Source of the DNA: Ampullaceana balthica
Lineage: Eukaryota; Mollusca; Gastropoda; Lymnaeidae
Direction: 5' to 3'
NCBI GenBank assembly: GCA_944989445.1
Contig: CALYLW010000183.1
Coordinates: 96,936-160,935 of the forward strand
Length of the DNA stretch: 64,000 nucleotides
The notes beneath the pieces are model-generated. The model worked only from the letters and a program-made list of their open reading frames with translations, ran no database searches and was not told where the DNA came from. Positions 57,901 through 64,000 of this stretch are shown here, piece by piece; the first letter of the stretch is position 1; each line of letters begins with the position of its first letter. The translations under genes and the position numbers were made by a program.

Positions 57901-60900
57901 GACACACCCTTAGGAAAGATAACAGCAGAGCTAGGCAGGCCTTAGATTGGAACCCTCAGGGCAAACGACAACGAGGAAGACCCAAGCGTACATGGAGATG
58001 GAGCATGTTAGACAAGGCTGGAAGAACTGGGAAGAGCTGGGAAGAATTGAAGCGCCTGGCAAGGGACCGTGTAGAGTGGCCAGCTTTGACAGAGGCCACA
58101 AGGAACTCAAGGACAAATGATGATGATGATTCATTTTCAATATTATTTTCTTTCTTTTTTTTTAAAAATTTTTGAAATGCCGTTTTAGAATGGGTGTGCC
58201 TGGAAGTTATTGACAACATTTGAAGCGTAACTAAGAAAAGGAGGGACGCACTTCTAAATATTTTAGAGTTAATTATGATGTTCACAAGCCTATCAAACTC
58301 ATAAAAAACCCTTTGGGATAGGTAGAGAGCAGTAAGTCCATAGTATTTGGGCAAAGTAACCCAACACTATAATGTAATGAGACATGAATTCACACCCTTT
58401 CCATTCAATAATCTAAAGAAGTTTTTATAACACATATGCAAATAGAAAGTTGTAGAATGACAGATATGATTTGGCAGTTGAATGATTTTCTAAAGAGCAC
58501 CATTCTTTTCCAAAAGTTTTTTTTTCCACTTTCCAAGACCTGTTTACCTTTTGGTGTTGTGTAGCTCTTATAAGCAAAGATCCAAGTACCTAAGTAACTA
58601 GCCAAAATAAAGAAAGTGCTGGGGTTGGGGGGTTACAATTAAAATGCAATGCTTTAAATTATAAAATTCACACCATTACTTTCATTAGATCACTTCTGAT
58701 TCACAAATAAAATAAAATGATCTAGGGGCCATCCATATATTACGTACTTAAGGAGGGGGAGGGGGGTCTTAAATTTACGGCATTTTGGATATGCATGCGT
58801 ACGGGGGAGGGGAGGGGGGTCTCGACTGAATGTGTACGTACGCACAAACAATTTAATTTGCATAACACTAAGCATAGTAACCTAAACCACTCTGGCTGCA
58901 AATGACATTCAAGACCGACTGAGTCAAGACTGATATGCAATCATGTTTTATAATTTATTGCAAACGAAATTTTGAACTTTTAATTACTTGGAAGTAATTA
59001 ACATTTGTTTCAGACCAAACGTTTACACATTATTAAAATATATCCGTCGGATTTATATTTCCCTTTCTTGAAATAAGTTGAAGTTTCTCTTTCGCCCACC
59101 GGTGCCTTAGCCGTTATAAACACATAACGGGACGGCGGTTTCACACACCTAGGCGAAAAAAAAAGGGGGGGTGGGGTTGTCTACATATTTGTGACGATGT
59201 TTGACGTGGGTGTTAGAGAAATGTGACGTCACATAAAAACTCACAACTTTAAATAAAAGTTCCACTTAAATATTTGATTTTTTTACATGGTGTTTTAAAT
59301 GACTTCACACGTGTTACGATATTAGAATGCAGGCCTACACTAAATAAATACTTAAATGACAAAAAAGTGATTTTAAACATGCTCTTTTTCAAATAGAAAA
59401 TACAGCTTTTATGGGGGGTGGGCGCAAAGCTTTGTGGCGTCATACTGGAAGTCTAAGTTTTTGTGACGAAGGGGAGGGGTAGTTTAAGAAATGTCACGTC
59501 ACATCCAAACGCGTAACTTAAAATAAAAGTTATACTTAAATATTTGCTTCTTTACAATTTATTTAATGACGTTTTACATGGACTTCGCGCGTGTTATGAT
59601 GTTAAAGTGCAGCCTTACATTAAATACATACTTAAAATTAAATGACAAAAAAAATGATTTGAAACATGTTAATTTTCAAATTAAATTATTTTTTTTTGGG
59701 GGGGAAGGGGCATTTTTGTGACGTAATATTGGAAAAGAGGAGGGGGTCTAACTTTTAGTGACAACGCGTGACGTGGGGGGATGAAAAATTGGCCATAATC
59801 GCGGGACATCATTAATGGACGGCCCCAAAGCTTTGACCCCCCCCCCACACACACACGCAAAAAAAGTCACATTTTCAAATATTTTGCTGCGCATTTTGAT
59901 GTGACGTCACATTTCTTAAACACCCCCCCTCGTCACAAATGCGTGACCCCCTCCCCCTTTTTAGGCTTGTGACGTCATTTATGGACGGCTTCAAAGAGTA
60001 AAACCAATATCTTCTGACTCCGGCTTAATATAATGTTTATTTATTTTTAAAAGGGGAGGGGGGGGGGAGTGAGTGAATTTGTACGTACGCATAGGGGGGT
60101 CACGAAAATGTACGGGATGCAACGGGGGGGGGGTACAAAAATACGAATTTTGTGCATACGTAATATATGGATGGCCCCCTAGCCATAATCAACAGGTCAA
60201 GCCATAATATACAGTTAAAAAGTTATTAAAGGATACCTCAGTTTGTAGTATTGATAAATAAATTAGAAGAAAAATATTTATATATGTTTAAATTTATAGA
60301 GAATCATAGATGTAATTGACAAACTGAAAGAACTGAAGAATATAATTTGACTTAAAAATGAGCGTGCTGGTAACATAAATTATCTATACATCTTGTATTT
60401 ACTTTGTGCTGTGGCTAGGTACATCCATTTAGTATTTACACATTGGTATTGCTAGGGGCCTCCAAAACAATGGTGTAGATAGGAACATCCATATGGCATG
60501 TACTCAGTGGTGTAGCTAGTGTTAGAGAGTCAACTGAGAGTGGCAAAATAAAAGGTTTTTGTCACTCAATCCTTGAAAATGTATTAGTTGGCCAGTTGTT
60601 TTTTTAATGAAAAAAGTGTGTGGGGATGGGAAGAAATTTGTGCATTTTTTCTCACTATAAATAATTCTACAATTATTGTCCATAAATAAACCATTTTGGT
60701 CTCTAATGATTTTAAAGATATCACTTCTTTTAAAATAATTATACTTTTTTTGTGTTGCCACAAGTAAAGTAGCTATCTAGATCCGTATCACTACTAATGT
60801 AAATCCACCATTTGCCTTTAACTTTAACGTCATAATTTATGAAAGTCCAGTTTAGAGGAAGTATATATATTATTTAATTTTTGCTAAATAGAGCTGAAGT

Positions 60901-61115
60901 TATTCTTGTTTAGCTTACTCTATTACAATATTACAATGAAACTTAATAATTTTCATATATTTTTATAGTCAAGACATGGATACAACAGATTATTATAATT
61001 TAAAATGACTGCACGAAATCCAATCGTAAAACACATACCCTAATTGTTGAGCTGTGTGGAACCACATTGGCATTGTCTGTGATTGAATATGAGAACAGGA
61101 AATAATACTATTCAT
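45817..61115 (-). CDS. mrpl40: Mitochondrial ribosomal protein L40 (mL40), four coding exons
   Basis: The minus-strand model joins 61115-61039, 57830-57660, 57287-57089 and 45927-45817: 558 nt, 185 residues plus stop. mL40 is a nucleus-encoded protein of the mitochondrial large ribosomal subunit. Matches to the animal family in order: a short presumptive mitochondrial presequence, AEPMKKKKRIDP (RSEPLRKKKKVDP in human), a basic helix AAREAKKLKRIEKEIRRL, AFLIKEWGRYRSRQ with a Q/E-rich helix, and the end IPVEFQGPKLTPAIKDY with SAPDGEYVDTTRKY. All three introns are GT-AG and phases agree (2, 2, 0). Human mL40 is 206 residues, so length fits. The start at 61113-61115 is the first in-frame ATG after a possible TTTCTAG acceptor, so an extra 5' exon extending the presequence cannot be excluded. 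Confidence 0.9.
46140..46398 (-). mobile_element. Possible mini-Helitron remnant
   Basis: The minus-strand 3' end has a CCACAGCGCTGTAG dyad, then CTAG at 46143-46140 followed by host T. The other side has CACTGACTCACTCATTCAGT, a word also present at the 5' ends of Helitrons A and B. The 5' TC terminus is not clear. Confidence 0.4.
46709..47032. mobile_element. hAT-type MITE, third level
   Basis: Ends TAGTGGTGGGACGA and, inverted, TAGTGATGGGATGA. Exact 8-bp duplication GCGTTAAT at 46701-46708 and 47033-47040. 324 bp, non-coding. Confidence 0.8.
47495..47891 (+). pseudogene. BED zinc-finger N-terminus of hAT transposase, interrupted
   Basis: ATG at 47495-47497 gives M-A-D-S, then a 179-bp MITE plus duplicated octamer interrupts. 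Sequence from 47694 continues in frame (KVEDGENFYCFHCHKQFSF, TTLTYHLQHK), with the C-x2-C ... H-x3-H spacing of a BED finger, and ends at TGA 47889-47891. Only about 65 codons of the N-terminus survive, so it cannot encode an active transposase. Confidence 0.75.
47507..47685. mobile_element. hAT-type MITE, fourth level
   Basis: Ends CAGAGCCGTCTTTACACC and, inverted, CAGGGTCGTCTTAACGC. Exact 8-bp duplication CTGACAGC at 47499-47506 and 47686-47693. 179 bp, non-coding, with GGGCCC-rich interior. Confidence 0.85.
48818..49087 (-). pseudogene. hAT transposase C-terminal dimerisation domain relic
   Basis: The minus strand reads INPLQWWKPNEHRYPIMSLL and AKTVLCIPVASVPCE, matching the P-L-x-W-W ... 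Y-P-x-L-x-x-L-A-K-x-x-L-x-I-P-x-x-S-V-P-x-E signature of the hAT dimerisation region. It is truncated before the R-x-F-S segment that normally follows, and is part of the outer hAT. Confidence 0.82.
49325..49600. other. Intronic sequence, nothing recognised
   Basis: Within MRPL40 intron 3. No repeat structure or coding similarity seen. Confidence 0.4.
49605..50440. repeat. Three degenerate direct repeats with GGGCGGCAAATTCC
   Basis: GGGCGGCAAATTCC recurs at 49620, 49938 and 50362 (steps 318 and 424 bp). Between them are shared words such as AAAGCCAA, GCCAAAACTT and TCTTCTGATACTAAT. A local tandem duplication of unknown origin. Confidence 0.65.
50840..51034 (-). pseudogene. Possible hAT (ZMYM1-like) transposase fragment
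   Basis: The minus-strand peptide LRSINTRWACAVHYSKIIIY resembles the L-x-x-L-x-x-T-R-W-A-C-R segment of ZMYM1/DUF4371-type hAT proteins. Short match, no other support. Confidence 0.35.
51490..52625 (+). pseudogene. Decayed LINE reverse transcriptase domain
   Basis: Segments in different frames: LKFFATIKKLSGNKSE and RGRWKEHVEELLNRSEQGN (51515-51700), then KADLGTSVGMLHP, HLIKIPKKDDLSSCSNYRGT (52100-52155), GKVFKSK, EIIRNTDEGMTCPV and KTGVRQGC-like remains, ending near 52620. Order and content follow the N-terminal half of a non-LTR RT, but stops and frameshifts are frequent. About 290 bp at 51721-52005 show no RT similarity and look like an insert. It lies in MRPL40 intron 3 on the antisense strand of that gene. 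Confidence 0.78.
52640..53690 (+). pseudogene. hAT transposase relic (ZBED-like)
   Basis: Broken frames read VTGHWITHYWKLKSVVLECL and LNFVERDYSDNIGGLYKQ (52700-52815), the W-x-L ... V-L-x-L segment of ZBED-type hAT proteins. Then 53530-53640 reads LQKDVPTRWNSTFTILRSLL, the D-V-P-T-R-W-N-S-T signature. About 53000-53450 has no similarity and may be an insert. Confidence 0.72.
53690..53937. repeat. Repeat R1, copy 2 (left part)
   Basis: Matches 981-1090 (CTATAAATCCCTTATA, CATTTACAGACTG). Its continuation is displaced to 56834-56910 by insertion of Helitron D. Confidence 0.6.
53938..56833 (-). mobile_element. Non-autonomous Helitron D
   Basis: Minus-strand start TCTAATATATAAAGCTC at 56833 after host A. 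The 3' end has a CCCGC/GCGGG hairpin (53967-53950) and CTAG at 53941-53938 before host T. It is closely related to 11108-13467 of Helitron C, but with a SINE insert (55181-55559) and about 170 bp extra near 56370-56545. 2896 bp, no Rep/helicase. Confidence 0.78.
55181..55559 (-). repeat. tRNA-derived SINE with (GAA)n tail
   Basis: Read on the minus strand, the head has A-box-like TGGTCGAGTGG and B-box GGTTCGAATCC, followed by an unrelated body and a (GAA)n tail (55181-55198). The 12-bp target duplication GTGAAAATAATT occurs at 55169-55180 and 55560-55571. The related Helitron C has the uninterrupted site at about 12340. The tRNA part is a Pol III promoter head, not a functional tRNA gene. Confidence 0.85.
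56834..57088. repeat. Repeat R1, copy 2 (right part), and intron edge
   Basis: 56834-56910 (GAGATAAACTAAAAAT, TTTAATTACGGTACA) matches 1183-1250. The rest to the MRPL40 exon 3 donor at 57087-57088 is unremarkable intron. Confidence 0.5.
57089..57287 (-). CDS. mrpl40: MRPL40 exon 3
   Basis: 199 nt, acceptor TTTTTGCAG, donor GTTATT. It encodes RDRKREPNVESPEAIEIKAF, LIKEWGRYRSRQWGYEYKVY, then QQLIQSQQDALMELKAEGEE and LYRASLQ, corresponding to the RPQVELTFEE...LLLKKW...EAQQEALEEL region of human mL40. Confidence 0.9.
57445..57601. mobile_element. hAT-type MITE in MRPL40 intron 2
   Basis: Ends CAGGGCTGTGGTAA and, inverted, TAGGGCTGGTAAC. Exact 8-bp duplication CTTATTAT at 57437-57444 and 57602-57609. 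157 bp. Confidence 0.78.
57660..57830 (-). CDS. mrpl40: MRPL40 exon 2
   Basis: 171 nt with acceptor TCTAAAG and donor GTGAGT, phase 2 on both sides. It encodes AEPMKKKKRIDPSLIAAREA then LKRIEKEIRRLTKIGRILKP and IDELEIDNRKLKLA, aligning without gaps to the basic N-terminal part of mature mL40. Confidence 0.9.
57876..58135 (+). pseudogene. LINE reverse transcriptase C-terminal fragment with (GAT)n tail
   Basis: The open frame reads MERKWRWTGHTLRKDNSRAR, QALDWNPQGKRQRGRPKRTW and WEELKRLARDRVEWPALTEA, a non-LTR RT C-terminus of the family seen at 38206. The 3' end is a short GATGATGATGAT tail. It sits 45 bp upstream of the MRPL40 exon 2 acceptor, on the opposite strand. Confidence 0.82.
58136..58724. 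other. Intronic sequence, nothing recognised
   Basis: MRPL40 intron 1 between the LINE fragment and the next element. AT-rich, no coding similarity. Confidence 0.4.
58725..60180. mobile_element. TIR element with G-tracts and TGACGTCA motifs
   Basis: AGGGGCCATCCATATATTAC at 58725 and its inverted form (GTAATATATGGATGGCCCCCT) ending at 60180 are terminal repeats of about 25 bp. Flanks share CTA, so the duplication is 2-3 bp and unresolved. The interior has long G runs, two direct copies of an approximately 270-bp segment (59219 and 59491), and internal GGACGGC ends (59815, 59985) that suggest a second nested element. No transposase seen; superfamily not assigned. Confidence 0.65.
60181..61038. 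other. MRPL40 intron 1, nothing recognised
   Basis: AT-rich; CTAGGGGCC and GTGGTGTAGCTAG words near 60450-60520 hint at small transposon scraps, not resolved. Confidence 0.35.
61039..61115 (-). CDS. mrpl40: MRPL40 exon 1 (presequence)
   Basis: ATG at 61115-61113, ending in ...QQL plus GG before donor GTATGT. It encodes MNSIISCSHI and FHTAQQL: few acidic residues, consistent with a targeting peptide. Codons upstream of the ATG are open (FPGVK) back to a possible acceptor TTTCTAG. Confidence 0.75.
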
Positions 61116-62477
61116 TTTAACACCTGGGAACCTAGAAATAAAGTAAATTATTTTTTTTAAAATTATATTAAAATAACACAATTCATTCCTTGTATAAAAA
61201 AAAATTAACAACCAAATAATATTGTCTTATCATGTTAGGACAAGCTACTTTAATAATAGTAATAGCAAACTTAAATTGACTTTGCTAGCTAAAAGAGTAA
61301 AATTATAAAGATTATGATTTTTTTTTAAAAACAATTCCCATTCTTAATCACTGTTTTAAGGTGGAATAACATATTACTACACAGGTAAGTTAAAAAAACT
61401 TCTATATGTATTTTAAATAAATAAATAGATAATATTAACATTGAGCATGACAAAACTCAAAAGTTTGGTTACTATTTTATGGTGTGTCACACTGCAGTTT
61501 TGTAGGAAGTCACAATCTAACTACAGTAGTGTAATCATGCTGTGATCCTTGACACTGTAACCTACATGTGTTTACACTATATATACCATCTGAGGCATAA
61601 CTGATTTTTATTGATCTTAAAATTTGGGGATGGTGGGTAACTTGCAGCAGGTAATTTTCCTTTTAAAATATCAATGCTTTTCTACAAATAGTAATTATAA
61701 TCAGCCTTGCATGAAGAGATATTTCAATATCTTCCATTTTTTAAAACATTGTAAATCTAAAATCAAATCATGTCTTGCCTAGTGTATTAAAATTTAAAAT
61801 CAAACAGAAACATCAGCGTCCCCCCTCCCGCAAAATATTTTATTTTTGAAGAATTCATTCAATATCTATCGTTGTTAATAAGCAAAAAAAATGGTAACAT
61901 CAGTGTAAGCTAAATGTAACATCTCTGGCTCTTACTCTTAACTCGTTACCTTAAATTATGAAGCTATGTAAATTGTAAATGTAGTATGGTCTAACACTAA
62001 TTAGGCTTATAATCTTGGATTTTAACATTAAAAAAATAATTAAAACTGAATAAGCAAGATAAAGGCTTGAAGTACCCAATTTGAATTTTGGTGGTTGTAG
62101 AATTTATTACATGTAATAATATAGATGTCTAGCTATATTATACAAGTATAATTTAGTTTAAGTAAGTATAAAATCAAAATTAAAGAATCATACCCTCTTT
62201 GAAATAAAAAAAAGTAGAGGCTGCCATTTAGTATTTAGTTAATGAACTTATGATGCCAGATTATCAAAGTCTTAAGTTTACGGCTCAAGGCACTCAATAA
62301 TTAGTCAATACTACTGGATCACCAATGCAACATGACTTTTATTTTGTAAACACATGGCATAATGTCACATTAAAATTAACAATGAATGTAGCCAACTAGA
62401 ATTAATGTTTTTTTACAATGGCCAAAATGTTACAATGGCATCAATGATGGGGTCGAAAGGATCAGAGTGTAAATAAT
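61116..62477. other. MRPL40 upstream region
   Basis: AT-rich. No clear promoter elements, CpG-rich stretch or further exon recognised. If the ATG at 61115 is in the first exon, the promoter lies here. Confidence 0.35.
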
Positions 62478-62589
62478 TAGGGCTGTTAACGATTAATTTT
62501 AATTTAATCGTTAACTTTTCACAAATTAACGATTAATTAATCGTTAATTTCTATTAAACCCAAAAATTGAAATTTATGGTGTCATATAA

Positions 62590-62792
62590 GATACAGAATA
62601 CACAAACAAATTGTGTAATGAAATTTGTATTTTATTTAAAAGCTTAATCACAGTCCTATTCCACATAAAGAAGACATTCCAGTATTATTTCGATTTTTGA
62701 CAAGTATTTTAATAAATGTTACTTATGACTGCGATTAAGCTTTTAAATAAATTACAAATTTCATTACACAATTTGTTTGTGTATTCTGTATC
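62590..62792. repeat. 66-bp inverted duplication with 71-bp spacer
   Basis: 62590-62655 and 62727-62792 are reverse complements with only two mismatches. Absent from the related hAT at 46407, so it arose in this lineage. Confidence 0.85.
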
Positions 62793-63009
62793 TTCTTTAT
62801 ATGACATCTTTTAACCAACAATGCAAACAGACAAGTGTATTGACATTACTTGGCTCACGTCATGAGCGGGTCTAATTGAAAATATATCCAGCCAAGCTGA
62901 ACAATCGTTCAAATAGCTTTAGATTGTCTCAACTGAATTTTCCAATACTGTAGTGGATGTTTGGTTTGCTGGTGATATGTAAGCGCAGTGTTAGAACCAT
63001 GGTAGGAAA

Positions 63010-63180
63010 GTTCCCTTTAAGCAGCGCGGCTGAGCAGATATTTGACCGACGCCACGCAGGAGTTTAGAATCACCGCGCAGCAAATTTTTTAACAATAAAT
63101 GGACGTTGTGCAACTTTGCACACGCGTTGTTTTTTTAAAACTTTGCACACGGACCAACGAAGCTTAGACTTAGAGGGAAC
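63010..63180. mobile_element. Small TIR insert in the hAT element
   Basis: Ends GTTCCCTTTAAG and, inverted, GTTCCCTCTAAG. The matching stretch of the hAT at 49078 is uninterrupted. No target duplication recognised. Confidence 0.55.
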
Positions 63181-63442
63181 ATTGCATGATAAGCAAACGA
63201 TTTCTCTCAATGGACACAATAACCTTTATCAACATTTTGAACATTCACTTCAATCAATAGTTTAAAACCAAAAGGTTCGTGTAATCGTCCGGAAATTAGT
63301 TTATATTTATCGGCCAAAATATTTTACTTTTTGACTTCCAGTACATTTATAAGTGGTGGGTCGATTAATCGTTTAAAAAAATTTAATCATTAAAATTTGT
63401 ATCGATTAATCGAAAAATTAATCGTTAATTTCCGCAGCCCTA

Positions 63443-64000
63443 TGAATAATATTAAAATTTATTTTAGTTTAGCTAGATTAATGAAATTAATGATTTTATA
63501 TTACCGTATATACTCATTCTAAAGCCGACCTTTTTTAGAACAAAATTTAAGGGAAAAAGTTGGGGGCTTGGCTTACGAGCGGTTCATAGTTGATTTCTGC
63601 CTGGATATTGAATATCGGTGTTTTCAGTCATTCCACTGTGACTCACGGGACAGGTGGTGAACTTATAATTGAAATATTTAATTAAGTACTAGAATATTTG
63701 CATTGATTATGATATATACCAATACTAGCAGGTTTAGTTTATAACCCTATAATAAAAAAAATTAGCTGACTAGCCACTTGTTCCAACTTTGGATTGAAAT
63801 AAATAACGTGACTCACGTGACACAAAATTAACAGGCACTTGAGGGTAAGCAACTTAGTTATAATTTCCATTCAAATCTACTGCATACTAAGATTTAAAAT
63901 TATTATAAATTTGAAGTACCCTATGTCACATGTGCCGTGTGGGCGTGCCTTTATCAACTCTATCTCACAATGAATCCATGAGGCACTGTTTAAACAATTT
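63443..64000. other. AT-rich flank
   Basis: ACCGTATATACTCATTCTAAAG followed by GCCGACC near 63505-63530 resembles an eroded transposon end. Otherwise nothing recognised. Confidence 0.35.

Larger units (their letters stand above)
62478..63442. mobile_element. Non-autonomous hAT element, deletion relative of 46407-49316
   Basis: Ends TAGGGCTGTTAACGATTAAT and, inverted, TAGGGCTGCGGAAATTAACG. Flanking octamers TAAATAAT and TGAATAAT match at 7 of 8. The interior shares long words with the outer hAT of the nest (ATGACATCTTTTAACCAAC-like, GTTAGAACCATGGTAGG, TTTATCAACATTTTGAACAT). It carries a 66-bp inverted duplication and a further insert at 63010-63180. Confidence 0.8.

Noticed and set aside
60993..61211. 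Start of MRPL40 at an upstream Met in the same frame region
   Set aside because: The longer open frame runs through a probable acceptor and an AT-rich hydrophobic stretch, and its start has no support. The ATG at 61115 fits the family better, though an upstream exon remains possible.

Overview
The window is animal nuclear DNA: AT-rich, with spliced genes, long introns, and dense non-LTR, hAT, Helitron and SINE remnants. A lophotrochozoan such as a gastropod mollusc fits the repeat repertoire, but that placement is an impression and not a demonstrated result. Two host genes can be recognised, pointing at each other tail to tail.

The left gene (+ strand) is the 3' part of an M13 (neprilysin/ECE-like) zinc metallopeptidase. 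Four exons splice in phase (27-130, 9367-9522, 9738-9814, 13611-13710) and end at the family's C-x-x-W terminus. Its 9.2-kb intron carries an old hAT element (1807-8920), into which two Helitrons lie head to tail with no base between them (2925-8400). The next large intron holds a third Helitron (10078-13467).

The right gene (- strand) is mitochondrial ribosomal protein L40. Four in-phase coding exons (61115-61039, 57830-57660, 57287-57089, 45927-45817) give about 185 residues. Its 11.2-kb last intron holds a four-level nest of DNA transposons (46407-49316) with exact target duplications, a decayed LINE, hAT relics and a fourth Helitron (53938-56833) that itself carries a tRNA-derived SINE.

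Between the gene ends (about 14.39-44.89 kb) lies some 30.5 kb of almost pure tandem repeats. It is a mosaic of distinct arrays: a 10-bp GT-rich array, an 11-bp GGGACACGTCT array, a 12-bp GGTCTCTTGGAA array, an inverted copy of the 10-bp type, an inverted copy of the 12-bp type, a 23/24-bp GGGAATGGCCCTTTCCC array, and a TATGGTA array with a higher-order unit near 110 bp. LINE reverse-transcriptase C-terminal fragments sit inside or exactly between arrays (15126-16215, 38206-38605, 42785-43212). Long open frames in this block are by-products of the short periods and are not annotated as genes.

No RNA gene, CRISPR array or complete autonomous transposon was found. Calls rest on reading translated exons, splice signals, terminal repeats and target duplications by eye; no alignment was run.
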